From the NCBI GenBank assembly GCA_023128825.1, contig JAGMDF010000001.1, positions 1 to 41,983 of the forward strand: 41,983 nt of DNA. Reading direction: 5' to 3'. The stretch's first letter is position 1. Each line of letters begins with the position of its first letter. This DNA is from Caldifarciminota bacterium (lineage in GTDB: Bacteria > Hydrothermota > Tepidihabitantia > B3-TA06). The notes beneath the pieces were generated by a model, which did no database searches, was not told the DNA's origin, and saw only the letters and a program-made list of their open reading frames with translations. Below, piece after piece: positions 23,148 through 32,203 of the stretch. A program made the position numbers and the translations under genes.

Positions 23148-24650
23148 CTACTTCAGATAAATGAACCTTCCCGATTCGGCCCCAACGGCGGTCCTAAGCT
23201 CCCAGAAGTAGACGCCTGAGGAGACTCCTGCATCGCATTCGATTCGTCCTCCTGGGGGTATCTCCCCGTCGTTTGAGTAAACTTCCCGTCCCGCGGCGTT
23301 AAAGATGCGAAGGGTGTAATTTCTCAACTCAGAGACGCGGTAAGCGAAGCTGATTCGACCTTTTTGGATCTCAGCGCAGCGAATCTTTAAGCCGTTTCCC
23401 CTGTCCTCAGCAACCTCAACCACGTCGAGCGCGACCCGTGAATTTATCCGCAGTTCATGTGTTACCGGGATGGTGTCTGCCGAGACGATCATCTTGTCCC
23501 ATACGTCCTGATTGGTGTAGGAGGGATGCACGCTCGCGATCAAAGCCGCCAGCCCCGCGACCTGGGGGCAGGCCATCGAGGTGCCGTCGCGCCATCCGTA
23601 GTAGCCGCCCCGTTCGGTCGAGAGAATACCCTCATAACCTCCACCCGGCGCAAAGATCGCCACGCTCTCCCCGTAGTTCGAGTACTGCCACCTTGAATCC
23701 CCGGATGTGGTGGCTCCGACAGAGGCAACGTGCTCGTAGGCGGCAGGGTAATCCGATCTTTCTTCCCTCTTGTTGCCCGCTGCCGCGCACAAGAAAAGCC
23801 CCTCGCCCCACGCGTAGTTCACCGCGTCCTCGAGCACCTGAGAATGGGTTCCGCCCAGGCTCATATTGACGACATCTGCGCCGTTGTCCGCGGCATAGAT
23901 AATCCCCTGGGCAAGATCCGCGTTCGTATAATCCCCGCCGCTGTCGGCGACCTTTATGGGCATGATCGAGGCGTTCCCGGCCATCCCGGCTATCCCCTTT
24001 CTGTTGTCTATCTTCGCCGCAGCGATCCCTGAGACGTGGGTTCCGTGTCCGTAGTCGTCCTCGATATCGGTGGTGTCATCAACGAAGTTATAGCCAGGCA
24101 CGAGGTTGGTCTGTAAATCCTCATGATCCGTGTCAGCACCGGTGTCGAGTATCGCAATAACTGCGCCTTCAGCGGTTGTAAGGTTCCATGCCCAGTCGGT
24201 CTGGGTGATTATCTTGTCCCACTGGTCTGGAAACATCGGATCGTTCGGGGTGTAGGGATGATGAAACGTGTCCGGCGGTATTGAAGTTGCATCAGATCGG
24301 AATTCCGGGAACTCGATGTGTTGGAGAAGGTTCGGTTCGACGCACTCCACCCCGGGCAGGTCCTCTAATCTGTGGAGCAGATTTTCAGTTCGCTCGCTGT
24401 CTTGAGCCGACGCGAGCCAGTAGCATCCAAATCGTTCAAGAACCTTTGCCGATGGGTTGGGATAGGTGATCAGCGGGCGAAGCTCAAGATCATGATCGCG
24501 GGCAAAGTTCTGCAGCGCTTGTGCGTCTTGTGTCTTTACGATGAACTCGCTGCAGGATGTGGCTTCTCCATAAAGAGCCGGTGGAGCCAGCAGAGCAAGC
24601 ATCACCGCTCCTGCCAGCACTGCACGGAAAGCTCTCCGATACCTTCTCAC
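23148..24650 (-). CDS. Secreted subtilisin-like serine protease (S8) with C-terminal sorting-type tail
   Basis: The 500-residue product has a signal peptide, an inhibitor-like propeptide region ('FIVKTQDAQALQNFARDHDL', around residues 36-110), and a complete S8 triad: Asp in 'AILDTGADTDHED', His in 'GHGTHVSGI', Ser in 'GTSMACPQVAG'. A C-terminal tail ('LRIFNAAGREVYSNDGEIP', 'SSGVYFWEL', 'SGRFIYLK') resembles the sorting domain of type IX-like cargo. It is probably an extracellular protease. The start is GTG with a GGAGG site. The paralogue at 26654-28156 shares the whole layout. Confidence 0.9.
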   Translation of the reverse strand: MRRYRRAFRAVLAGAVMLALLAPPALYGEATSCSEFIVKTQDAQALQNFARDHDLELRPLITYPNPSAKVLERFGCYWLASAQDSERTENLLHRLEDLPGVECVEPNLLQHIEFPEFRSDATSIPPDTFHHPYTPNDPMFPDQWDKIITQTDWAWNLTTAEGAVIAILDTGADTDHEDLQTNLVPGYNFVDDTTDIEDDYGHGTHVSGIAAAKIDNRKGIAGMAGNASIMPIKVADSGGDYTNADLAQGIIYAADNGADVVNMSLGGTHSQVLEDAVNYAWGEGLFLCAAAGNKREERSDYPAAYEHVASVGATTSGDSRWQYSNYGESVAIFAPGGGYEGILSTERGGYYGWRDGTSMACPQVAGLAALIASVHPSYTNQDVWDKMIVSADTIPVTHELRINSRVALDVVEVAEDRGNGLKIRCAEIQKGRISFAYRVSELRNYTLRIFNAAGREVYSNDGEIPPGGRIECDAGVSSGVYFWELRTAVGAESGRFIYLK

Positions 24651-24672
24651 GTTGCCTCCTTAGTCCGTGTTG

Positions 24673-24700
24673 ACTATATCGGTATTCCAGGCGCTGTCAA
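24673..24700 (-). promoter_or_regulatory. Promoter for the first subtilase gene
   Basis: Minus-strand TTGACA (24700-24695), 16-nt spacer, TATAGT (24678-24673). Confidence 0.7.
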
Positions 24701-24814
24701 GAGGAGCGATCTTCCTCAAAAGTAATCTGCCTGAGTTGTTTCTGTTTACTCAGAATTAACTATCCGAATCTGAGGAAAAACGGGATCGCCTGATGGGTTC
24801 TGGGTGTTAAAAAG

Positions 24815-24841
24815 CCGCGCGAAGGCTGTGCCTCCGCGCGG
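24815..24841. repeat. GC-rich hairpin in the 24651-24956 gap
   Basis: CCGCGCG (24815-24821) and AGGC (24823-24826) pair with GCCT (24830-24833) and CGCGCGG (24835-24841), with one mismatch. GGTCCC after it recalls family B. The rest of the gap shows no gene. Confidence 0.45.
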
Positions 24842-24956
24842 GTCCCTGACAGACTTTATGGTTGGGTTAATCTTGTTTAAGTCTTGTTTTTGCCTCCTTT
24901 ATGTTTATGCTTGCAGGCCAGTCAAAAAAAATCACCACAGGGCTTTAGGGAAGGGG

Positions 24957-25274
24957 CTAGTCTTTTTCAAGGTCGTCGACGCCTACACAATCGTCTATGT
25001 CACTAACCCTTTCGAATGTGTCGTAGACATCCGGGGGTATGCTGCATCCGCACATCTGTTCGATTTGATTGATTAAAGGTGGTGCGTCTTCTGGCCAGGA
25101 ACGGCCTCCCAAGCCGTCCAGTGGTGTGTCGGCCGTTACCATATAGCATGGGACGCCTGCCCATTGGGCGACTGCGTTGTGGATGTCGGTCGTGGTGCAA
25201 TCGGCCAAGGCAGGGCTTGCAAAAAGCCCAAGAAGCACGACTACACCAAGAAGCAAAGCTATGCGCTTGTACAT
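24957..25274 (-). CDS. Secreted acyl-carrier-protein-like protein
   Basis: A signal peptide (residues 1-24, ending 'ASPALA') precedes a mature part of about 80 residues whose layout follows acyl carrier proteins. An N-terminal helix ('IHNAVAQWAGV') and the loop 'VTADTPLDGLGGRSW' stand where 'DSL' would be, then 'PPLINQIEQMCGCSIPPDVYDTFERVSDIDDCVGV' matches helices II-IV. The phosphopantetheine Ser motif is not kept (RSW instead of DSL). Five Cys suggest disulphides. An exported ACP-like fold is unusual. It follows the TPR gene by 29 nt and has a GGAG site, so the two are likely co-transcribed. The fold assignment is from pattern only. Confidence 0.6.
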   Translation of the reverse strand: MYKRIALLLGVVVLLGLFASPALADCTTTDIHNAVAQWAGVPCYMVTADTPLDGLGGRSWPEDAPPLINQIEQMCGCSIPPDVYDTFERVSDIDDCVGVDDLEKD

Positions 25275-25303
25275 TTCTTACTCCTTGTTTTCAGGGGGTT
25301 TTT

Positions 25304-26443
25304 TCAGTCTGACAGGGGAATCTCGGAAAGCCAACGCTGGGTCTCTTCCGCTTCCCGCTTAAGCCCCAGGCGGAGGTAGTTTTCGTGGGCCCTTTTTAGC
25401 AGATGTCTGAGCCCGGGCAAATCTAATCCAACCTCGCTGATAGTCGAGCGAAGACTTTCATGCAAACTCTGGAAACAATCCGCGCTGTTGATCTCTGCTG
25501 CAAGATCAAACGCCTTTCGATACCCCTGAGCGGCTGTTTCTTTATCGCCCTTCCAGGCAGTCGTCTCAGCCCTGGTCAGGGTGATTGCGTGTGTGAGTGC
25601 CGGGGAATGAATATCTTCTGCCAATCCGGTGGCCTCATTCAGCAGCAACTCCACCTTGTCAAATTCACCCAGATGGCGATAAACTGTGGCAAGGTCGCAT
25701 AAAACCATGGCAAGGTTTGTAACGTCGCCAACCTCTCTGTAAAGTTCGCTTGCCTTTTGGAGTTCTGGAAGGGCCTTGGGGAACTCGTTCTGTTTCAGAT
25801 GGATTGAACCCCTGCGGAAATGGGCAATTGCTTTTAGATTTTTATCTCCCAGGCGGTTGGCCAAATCCTCAATCTTCTTACTGCTCCGAATCGCATCCTC
25901 CACTTGTTCCGCTTCCATAAAAGAGACTGCCATGTGACCATAGCAAACCGCAAGTAGACGCCTCTCGTTTACCTTTTCAAAGCGAGCGCGAACCTTCTTA
26001 AGGACATCAAGGGCGCGGACGTAGTTACACCGTCTTTGGTCAAGCATGGCCATGTTCAAAAGCACAAGTCCCTCAAGGCGCGTATCCCCATACATCCCGG
26101 CCATGGTAAGCGCCTCGCTCCACGCCATGTCGGCTGCCTCGTAGTTGTTCATGCGGAAAAAGATGCTACCCAAGGTAACGGCGCTGTTGTATGAGAGGAT
26201 GTGATCTCCGCTCCTGTGTGCATGCTCACGGCCCACTTCTGCATAGGAAAGTGCGCGCCCCAGCTGCCCCTTACGACGACAAGCCTCGGCGGCTATGCGG
26301 TTAAGCTCCGCGCTTTCCTTTTCTTCAGGGTAACACTCAAGCCCTTGCATCGCTAACTTTAGTGCCGTGTCCACCTCACCCTTCTTTAAGGCGGCACTGG
26401 CTTGCTTCAGGAACTTCCCGGCCTCCAGATCCTCAACGGGCAT
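25304..26443 (-). CDS. Cytoplasmic TPR-repeat protein
   Basis: The 379-residue protein is helical almost throughout, with about eight to nine tetratricopeptide repeats. Typical units are 'ALSYAEVGREHAHRSGD', 'AIAHFRRGSIHLKQNEFPKALPELQKASELYREVGD' and 'ATVYRHLGEFDKVELLLNEATGLAE'. It has no signal peptide, helix-turn-helix or kinase motif. It probably acts as a protein-binding scaffold. The repeat pattern resembles TPR regions of Rap-like or NB-ARC-linked regulators, but nothing identifies a partner beyond the ACP-like gene next to it. Confidence 0.85.
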   Translation of the reverse strand: MPVEDLEAGKFLKQASAALKKGEVDTALKLAMQGLECYPEEKESAELNRIAAEACRRKGQLGRALSYAEVGREHAHRSGDHILSYNSAVTLGSIFFRMNNYEAADMAWSEALTMAGMYGDTRLEGLVLLNMAMLDQRRCNYVRALDVLKKVRARFEKVNERRLLAVCYGHMAVSFMEAEQVEDAIRSSKKIEDLANRLGDKNLKAIAHFRRGSIHLKQNEFPKALPELQKASELYREVGDVTNLAMVLCDLATVYRHLGEFDKVELLLNEATGLAEDIHSPALTHAITLTRAETTAWKGDKETAAQGYRKAFDLAAEINSADCFQSLHESLRSTISEVGLDLPGLRHLLKRAHENYLRLGLKREAEETQRWLSEIPLSD

Positions 26444-26486
26444 AACTTACTCCTGCGCCCTCGCTTTGATGTTTTGATTTAACTCG

Positions 26487-26515
26487 ATTATACCCAGATA
26501 AATATAGTTTGTCAA
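26487..26515 (-). promoter_or_regulatory. Promoter for TPR / ACP-like operon
   Basis: Minus-strand TTGACA (26515-26510), 17-nt spacer, TATAAT (26492-26487). Both boxes are consensus. Confidence 0.8.
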
Positions 26516-26653
26516 CCCCTCCAGCTGTTATTCCAGGAGGGAATCGAGATGATACCGGAGTTATCCCCTATGTGGGCGGCAAAACACTCAAATGACGCAA
26601 CCATCCACCCCACAGCAAGCGAACGCTTTGGTTTCGCTTGTGGCAGAAAAAAA

Positions 26654-28156
26654 TTACCTCACGTAGACGAACTTGCCTGAGCTTGTCCCTTCAGATGTCT
26701 TAAACCGCCAGAAGTGAACTCCTGAACCGAGAGCGGGACTGCAGAAGATCTCTCCTTTTGTATCCGTTCTGCCTCTCTCTGCATAAAGTTCTCTGCCCGT
26801 GACGTTAAAGATGCGCAGGTTATAGGAAGTAGACGCAGGCAGGTCGTAAGTAAAACGGATAACACCGCTTTGAACGCTTGCAGCCCAGAGACCGATGGGT
26901 TCCGGTTTTCGCTCCTCAACGGCTATAATCTCCTTGGACACAGCCTTTCTTGAGTTCATGCGCAGGATCGGGCCCACGTCGCTGGCGATTGTATCGGCAC
27001 CCTGGATTATGTTGTCCCATACCTGCTGTGGTGTGGCGTGCGGGTAGGCGGAGAAGACGAGCGCGGCCAGACCTGCGATCTGGGGGGTTGTAAACGACGT
27101 TAGCGATGTGCCGACGTAGCCTCCACCGCGTTTGGTCGAGTACCCTCCGGGCGCGAAGATGTCGACCTTCTCTCCATAATTGGATTGGGGTAATCTGGTA
27201 TCCTCTTGGTTGGATGCCCCAACCGCCATCACCCGCTCATACGCCGCAGGATACCCTACATTGGTATTGCCGGAGTTGCCAACGCCGCCACACAGAAAAA
27301 CCCCCTTATTCCAGGCGTTGTTGAGTGCGGTCTCAAAAGGCGTGTAGGCACCACCTATAAAACTCATGCTTATCACCTTTGCACCGTTGTCAGCGGCGTA
27401 GTTTACGGCGTTCACTGCCCAGTTGAGATACATCGCACCACTGTTATCTGCTATTCTGAGCATCATGATGGATGCAAGCCCTGCGGTGCCGGCTACCCCC
27501 AAATTGTTGTCCATTCTGGCTCCGGCCATGCCGCAGACGGTCGTTCCATGCCCCTTAACATCCCAGATGTTCGTATTGTTGAGGGCAAAGTTGTAGCCGT
27601 CCACAAGATTATCCACCAGGTCTTCGTGGGTGGTGTCAACGCCGGTGTCTATTATGGCGATAATTACACCCTCTCCTTTGGAGGTATTCCAGGCCCAGTC
27701 GGTTTCAGCGATCGGCTTGTCCCACTGTTGATCGTAAAGAGGGTCGTTGGGCGTATAGGGATCAGCAGGGTTCATGCCCTGCGAGGGCGAAAAATCTTCT
27801 ACCGGCTCTTCATCCCAGCCAGGTGCAAGATACACCCTTGCGTTAGGCTCGGCGTAGGCAACCCCTGGAAGGGTCTCAAACATCTGGATCCGATCTTCTG
27901 CCGCGGATTCTGACTCGTCCGGGAATGTCAGCACATAAGAGTTGCCGAATAGCTCCATCGTTTCTTGAGATGGATTGGGGTAGAAGATCAACGGAGAGAC
28001 CTGTGCTCCGTGCTCTGCCGCAAAGGCCTGCAGGACCCCCAGGTCTGCCGTCTTAACGATGAACTGATCGTCTGCATCAGCGGAAAGGGTTACGGGAGAA
28101 AGCAAGCAAGCGAGTGCGGCTCCCACCATACTGAAAATCACGTGACGTTTGCGCAT
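26654..28156 (-). CDS. Secreted subtilisin-like protein (S8) with altered Ser motif
   Basis: This paralogue of the gene at 23148-24650 is also 500 residues: signal peptide, propeptide-like 'FIVKTADLGVLQAFAAEHGAQ', protease domain and sorting-type tail ('LRIFNVTGRELYAERG', 'SGVHFWRFKTSEGTSSGKFVYVR'). The Asp motif ('AIIDTGVDTTHED') and His motif ('GHGTTVCGMAGARM') are recognisable. The Ser region reads 'GTSLTSFTTPQIAG' where 'GTSMATPHVAG' is usual, so the Gly before Thr-Ser is replaced by Leu if aligned on the Pro. Activity may be reduced or changed. An AAGGAGG site precedes the ATG. Confidence 0.85.
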   Translation of the reverse strand: MRKRHVIFSMVGAALACLLSPVTLSADADDQFIVKTADLGVLQAFAAEHGAQVSPLIFYPNPSQETMELFGNSYVLTFPDESESAAEDRIQMFETLPGVAYAEPNARVYLAPGWDEEPVEDFSPSQGMNPADPYTPNDPLYDQQWDKPIAETDWAWNTSKGEGVIIAIIDTGVDTTHEDLVDNLVDGYNFALNNTNIWDVKGHGTTVCGMAGARMDNNLGVAGTAGLASIMMLRIADNSGAMYLNWAVNAVNYAADNGAKVISMSFIGGAYTPFETALNNAWNKGVFLCGGVGNSGNTNVGYPAAYERVMAVGASNQEDTRLPQSNYGEKVDIFAPGGYSTKRGGGYVGTSLTSFTTPQIAGLAALVFSAYPHATPQQVWDNIIQGADTIASDVGPILRMNSRKAVSKEIIAVEERKPEPIGLWAASVQSGVIRFTYDLPASTSYNLRIFNVTGRELYAERGRTDTKGEIFCSPALGSGVHFWRFKTSEGTSSGKFVYVR

Positions 28157-28178
28157 TTAGCCTCCTTGGTTTGGAGTC

Positions 28179-28207
28179 ATTATATGCCGGATACCGAGAC
28201 AGGTCAA
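28179..28207 (-). promoter_or_regulatory. Promoter for the second subtilase gene
   Basis: Minus-strand TTGACC (28207-28202), 17-nt spacer, TATAAT (28184-28179). Confidence 0.7.
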
Positions 28208-28262
28208 GTCTTCGATCGGCTTAGCCTCATGAGGGCTATATTCCCTGGGTATTATGTGGGTG

Positions 28263-28290
28263 TTGACATCCCTTTTTTGCTGCTTACACT
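28263..28290 (+). promoter_or_regulatory. Promoter giving a leaderless TPR-accBC operon mRNA
   Basis: TTGACA (28263-28268), 16-nt spacer, TACACT (28285-28290), then 8 nt to the ATG at 28299. Confidence 0.7.
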
Positions 28291-28298
28291 TCTGGACT

Positions 28299-28868
28299 AT
28301 GAATCCAGTTGAGCGGATAAAGCGGCTGAACGACTACATAGCGCTGCACCCTTCCTCGACGGCTTTTGCGCGTCTTGCTGAAGCTCATGCCGATAAGGAT
28401 GAGTTAAGCCGCGCATTAAAGCTGCTTGAACGCGGTCTGCGCGAGCATCCTTCCTACCTGCCTGCGCACATCCTCCGCGCTCGATACCTTCTGCAGAAGA
28501 ATCAGCCCTTCAAGGCCGAGGAGGCCCTGCGTGAGGCCTTGGCCGTGGACCCGGCCAACCTGCCTGCACTGCGGATGCTTCTTGGGCTTGAGACCAGGCG
28601 CGAGGCTGCGGGGCGCGGCGTAACGGCCAGGAAACTGGCTGCACTCGATTCTGCCGATCCACTCGCACGCAAGGTGCTCTCCGAGGAGACAAAACCCGCC
28701 TCACCTTTCACCACCCGAAGCGTGGCAGAACTCTACGAGAGCCAGGGCTATCTTACAGAAGCCATTCGTATCTACCGGGAGCTGGCGCTAAAGAAGCCGG
28801 ACGACGCGGAGATAGCCGCAAAGATAAAAGAACTCCAGGGACGAGTGGATGGAACGAAGACTCAGTAA
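28299..28868 (+). CDS. TPR-repeat protein
   Basis: The 189-residue product has two N-terminal TPR units ('DYIALHPSSTAFARLAEAHADKDELSRALKLLERGLREHPSYLPAHILRARYLLQKNQPFKAEEALREALAVDPANL' region, residues ~10-100) and one at the C-terminus ('VAELYESQGYLTEAIRIYRELALKKPDD'). A basic, Ala-rich linker lies between them. It is a likely protein-interaction factor. The ATG 8 nt after the -10 box, with no ribosome site, implies a leaderless start. It overlaps the M24 peptidase gene by 20 nt, so it heads the operon with accB and accC. Confidence 0.8.
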   Translation: MNPVERIKRLNDYIALHPSSTAFARLAEAHADKDELSRALKLLERGLREHPSYLPAHILRARYLLQKNQPFKAEEALREALAVDPANLPALRMLLGLETRREAAGRGVTARKLAALDSADPLARKVLSEETKPASPFTTRSVAELYESQGYLTEAIRIYRELALKKPDDAEIAAKIKELQGRVDGTKTQ

Positions 28869-29928
28869 GATCAAGACGAGGATCAAGAAGGAAGGCCTTG
28901 ACGGACTCCTTGTCACCAATCTGAAGAACGTTCGCTACCTGTCAGGCTACACAGGCTCCAACGGCTACGTATTCATCGCGCGCCGGATGCACTTCTTCAC
29001 CGACTTCCGCTATCAAGAACAGGTAAAGCACGAGGTAATCCCCAAGGCTCTCATACACATCATCACAAAGGGCTTCGCAAACAAGCTTGCAGAACTCGCC
29101 GAGTTGAAGAACGTCGCCGGAATCGGATTCGAGGCGGATCATATGACGATCTCTGCCCTCCAGAGGCTCAAGAAAGACCTGGGCAAGGTCGGTCGCTTCA
29201 AGTGGATTCCGACCAAAGGCTGGGTCCAGGAGCTTCGTAACATCAAGGACTCAGAGGAGGTAGCACTCATTGCCAGGGCGGCTCGCATCACCGACAAGAC
29301 CCTTGCAGAGGTGCTTGATCTCGTTAAGCCAGGCGTTACCGAGCGTGAGCTTGCCGCAGAGATCGCCTACCGGTTTCAGCGCTACACCGGACTTCCCCCT
29401 GCATTTTCATCCATCGTTGCCTCAGGCCCTAACTCGGCAATGCCGCACGCAAGGCCCACCGCCCGCAAACTGCGCAAGGGCGATCTGGTTACCTTCGATC
29501 TGGGTGCTCAGTGGAAGGGATACTCCGCCGACATGACCCGCACCATCGTGATCGGCAAGGCCTCGAAAAAGCAGAAGGATATATACTCGATCGTGCTTCG
29601 CGCCCAAAAGCGCGCATTGGACGGCATCCGCGCCGGGATGGACTTCAGGAAAGCCGACGCCCTGGCCCGCGACGTCATAAAAGAGGCGGGCTACGGCCCC
29701 TATTTCGGCCACTCCCTGGGGCACGGGGTAGGGCTTGAAACCCACGACGGGCTCAGGATCGCACCCACCAGCAAGGACAAGATTCCTAGAGGAGCGGTGG
29801 TAACGGTTGAGCCCGGCATATACCTCCCCAATTGGGGCGGGGTGAGGATAGAGGATCTGGTTTACGTTACAGCCGACGGCGTAAGGATACTCTCCTCCTC
29901 GCCGCGCGCAAAGCTTGCAGAACTCTAA
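28849..29928 (+). CDS. M24 family aminopeptidase (Xaa-Pro type)
   Basis: The 359-residue two-domain protein has an N-terminal creatinase-like domain ('[23 protein letters not shown]') and a C-terminal pita-bread domain with the five metal ligands: Asp in '[17 protein letters not shown]' (two), His in '[15 protein letters not shown]', Glu in 'TVEPGIYLP' and Glu in 'GVRIEDLV'. It matches Xaa-Pro aminopeptidases (PepP/PepQ-like), which cut N-terminal residues before proline. Its place directly before accB, 9 nt upstream, is a common arrangement in bacteria. Confidence 0.9.
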   Translation: MERRLSKIKTRIKKEGLDGLLVTNLKNVRYLSGYTGSNGYVFIARRMHFFTDFRYQEQVKHEVIPKALIHIITKGFANKLAELAELKNVAGIGFEADHMTISALQRLKKDLGKVGRFKWIPTKGWVQELRNIKDSEEVALIARAARITDKTLAEVLDLVKPGVTERELAAEIAYRFQRYTGLPPAFSSIVASGPNSAMPHARPTARKLRKGDLVTFDLGAQWKGYSADMTRTIVIGKASKKQKDIYSIVLRAQKRALDGIRAGMDFRKADALARDVIKEAGYGPYFGHSLGHGVGLETHDGLRIAPTSKDKIPRGAVVTVEPGIYLPNWGGVRIEDLVYVTADGVRILSSSPRAKLAEL

Positions 29929-29937
29929 GGAGGCGGC

Positions 29938-30393
29938 ATGAAGCTTTCCGACGTAGAGAAACTGATCAAACTGGTAGAAGAGTCCAACGTTGCCGAGGTG
30001 GAGGTTCAGTTCAACCGTCGCCAGAAGATCCGCGTGAGCAAGGTCGCAGGACAACCCGCAACACCCGTAACATACCTCTCAGGAGTACCCGCATCCTCAA
30101 CCCCTGCGGCGGCAGAAGAAACCAAGGAGACCAAACCCTCAAGACCATCCAACATCGTAGCCATCAAGTCACCCATGGTGGGAACCTTCTACCGCGCGTC
30201 CGCACCCGACGCTCCCCCTTACGTTGAGGTCGGAGACACCGTCAAGCCCGGTACCGTGGTCTGCATCGTTGAGGCGATGAAGCTCATGAACGAGATCGAG
30301 TCCGAGGTCTCAGGCAGGGTCGCAGAGATCCTTGTCGAAAACGAAACCCCGGTCGAGTACGGACAGGAGCTCTTTCTTATAGAGCCGAGTTAG
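29938..30393 (+). CDS. accB: Biotin carboxyl carrier protein of acetyl-CoA carboxylase
   Basis: The 151-residue protein has an N-terminal helical region ('[23 protein letters not shown]'), a Pro/Ala/Thr-rich linker around residues 40-75, and the biotinyl domain at the C-terminus with the biotin-accepting Lys in '[11 protein letters not shown]'. It carries CO2 on biotin from AccC to the carboxyltransferase in fatty-acid synthesis. A GGAGG site precedes the ATG. It is 4 nt upstream of accC. Confidence 0.95.
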   Translation: MKLSDVEKLIKLVEESNVAEVEVQFNRRQKIRVSKVAGQPATPVTYLSGVPASSTPAAAEETKETKPSRPSNIVAIKSPMVGTFYRASAPDAPPYVEVGDTVKPGTVVCIVEAMKLMNEIESEVSGRVAEILVENETPVEYGQELFLIEPS

Positions 30394-30397
30394 GTTC

Positions 30398-31762
30398 ATG
30401 TTCTCCAAGGTACTTGTGGTTAACCGGGGTGAGATCGCGGTCCGCATCATCAGGGCGTGCAAGGAGCTGGGTATCGGAACGGTTGCGGTCTACTCCGAGG
30501 CCGACGCCGACGCCCTTCACCCACGCCTGGCAGATGAGGCTTTGTGCATCGGACCTGCCCCGTCATCAGAAAGCTACCTCAAGGTCACAGCACTCATTTC
30601 AGCCGCCGAGGTCTCTGGATGCGACGCCGTACATCCCGGATACGGATTCCTGGCCGAGAACGCAGCGTTCGCCCAGATGGTTACCGAGTGCGGACTTACG
30701 TTCATCGGACCAACCGCGGACAATATCTCAAAGATGGGCAACAAGAGTTTTGCAAAACAGACCATGCGAAAAGCCGGGGTGCCGGTGATACCCGGTTCCA
30801 GGAAGGACCTCGTGGACGTAGAAGAGGCACGCAAGCTTGCCGCAGAGTTCGGCTATCCCGTGCTTCTGAAGGCCGCGGCAGGCGGAGGAGGCAAGGGGAT
30901 GAGGCTGGCGCACAACCGCAAGGAACTCGACGCAGGCTACAAGATGGCAAAAGCCGAGTCAAAGGCAGCGTTCGGTGACGACAGGCTGTATTTAGAGAAA
31001 TGCATAGAAAAACCCCGACACGTAGAGATACAGATTATCGCCGATAAGCACGGCAAGGTAGTGCACTTAGCCGAGCGCGAATGCTCCATCCAGCGCCGCC
31101 ACCAGAAGTTGATAGAAGAGTCGCCCTCGCCGGTTGTCTCGGAGGAACTCCGCAAGAAGATGGGTGCCGCAGCGGTTGCCGCAGCAAAGGCCATAGGATA
31201 CCAGAGCGCTGGAACCGTCGAGTTCCTCCTGGATCCCGAGGGCAACTTCTACTTCATGGAGATGAACACCCGAATCCAGGTCGAACACCCGGTCACCGAG
31301 ATGGTGACAGGATACGATCTCCTGAAAGAACAGATACTGGTGGCTCAAGGCTCCAGGCTTGGAATCCGCCGCAGCGTTTTAAGACCCGACGGCCATTCAA
31401 TCGAGTGCCGGATCAACGCCGAGGACCCTGACCGCGATTTCATGCCCACCCCGGGCAGAATAGAGTTCCTGCACCTTCCAGGCGGTCCAGGGGTTCGCGT
31501 GGATACCCACATCTTTGCAGGTTACGTAATTCCAACGTATTACGACTCGCTCATCGCCAAGGTTATCTCCTGGGGCCAGGATCGGCAAGAGGCCATCGCC
31601 CGAATGAAGCGCGCTCTTGAAGAGTTCTACACCGAGGGCATCAAGACCACCGTGCCTTTCCACCTGCGGGTCCTCGACGACCCAGAATTCCTCAAGGGCA
31701 ACCTCCACACCGGCTTCATCGCCGAAATGGCGGAACGGGCGAAGGCCAAAGAGAAGAAGTGA
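30398..31762 (+). CDS. accC: Biotin carboxylase subunit of acetyl-CoA carboxylase
   Basis: The 454-residue ATP-grasp enzyme has the usual three parts: N-terminal '[24 protein letters not shown]', the ATP lid '[16 protein letters not shown]', and the catalytic and biotin regions '[12 protein letters not shown]' and '[18 protein letters not shown]'. It carboxylates the biotin of AccB using ATP and bicarbonate. Length is normal for AccC. The carboxyltransferase genes accA and accD are not in this window. Its C-terminal '[13 protein letters not shown]' is echoed in the short chimeric frame at 35822-35929. Confidence 0.95.
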   Translation: MFSKVLVVNRGEIAVRIIRACKELGIGTVAVYSEADADALHPRLADEALCIGPAPSSESYLKVTALISAAEVSGCDAVHPGYGFLAENAAFAQMVTECGLTFIGPTADNISKMGNKSFAKQTMRKAGVPVIPGSRKDLVDVEEARKLAAEFGYPVLLKAAAGGGGKGMRLAHNRKELDAGYKMAKAESKAAFGDDRLYLEKCIEKPRHVEIQIIADKHGKVVHLAERECSIQRRHQKLIEESPSPVVSEELRKKMGAAAVAAAKAIGYQSAGTVEFLLDPEGNFYFMEMNTRIQVEHPVTEMVTGYDLLKEQILVAQGSRLGIRRSVLRPDGHSIECRINAEDPDRDFMPTPGRIEFLHLPGGPGVRVDTHIFAGYVIPTYYDSLIAKVISWGQDRQEAIARMKRALEEFYTEGIKTTVPFHLRVLDDPEFLKGNLHTGFIAEMAERAKAKEKK

Positions 31763-31790
31763 GTTCTACAAAATCAGAGAGATATGAAAG

Positions 31791-31815
31791 ACGCCCCGGA
31801 AGGGGTGTTTTCTTT
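31791..31815 (+). terminator. Rho-independent terminator after accC
   Basis: ACGCCCC (31791-31797) pairs with GGGGTGT (31802-31808), one G-U pair, loop GGAA, followed by TTTTCTTT. Confidence 0.7.
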
Positions 31816-31825
31816 GCTAAAAGAG

Positions 31826-32203
31826 TTAAGAAGGCATTTGCCTCCTTTTGAGAAACTTCTTAGCCGTTGCATAGACGTCGTCATGCGGTCCGATTGTGAA
31901 AATCATAACAGAGTTGTCTGAGCGATTCTTACATCCCTTGCAATTTAAAAATCCCTGTCTATTCTGCTCGCGGCATTCTTTGCATATCGAAATGAGCATA
32001 AGGAAGTTCTTTTTGATCTTCACAGTACGTAACCCAACGAGATCGTGTCTTAACCGTTCACTAACGCTGGCGTCATAAGGATGGGTTTTCAGGGCATTCG
32101 TTTTTCCTTTGATAGTATTTTTAAGATTCGCGAATTTTTCCCGGACCAGACTTTTGACATTTTCGGTGACAATTACTTCAAATTCGGAAGGGGTTTTACT
32201 CAA
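31826..32203 (-). CDS. Putative RelE/HigB-like toxin with Cys insertion
   Basis: The 125-residue product has a RelE-like layout. An N-terminal helix ('VKSLVREKFANLKNTIKGK') is followed by strands 'LVGLRTVKIKKNFLMLISI' and a closing 'VMIFTIGPHDDVYATAKKF', like the end of RelE/HigB mRNA interferases. Two Cys pairs ('CKECREQN' and 'LNCKGCKNR') sit in an insertion, probably a zinc knuckle. The start is TTG 32203, inside the last codons of the Panacea gene and without a ribosome site, so the toxin is translationally coupled to its antitoxin. It is inferred to cut mRNA at the ribosome. Confidence 0.6.
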   Translation of the reverse strand: MSKTPSEFEVIVTENVKSLVREKFANLKNTIKGKTNALKTHPYDASVSERLRHDLVGLRTVKIKKNFLMLISICKECREQNRQGFLNCKGCKNRSDNSVMIFTIGPHDDVYATAKKFLKRRQMPS

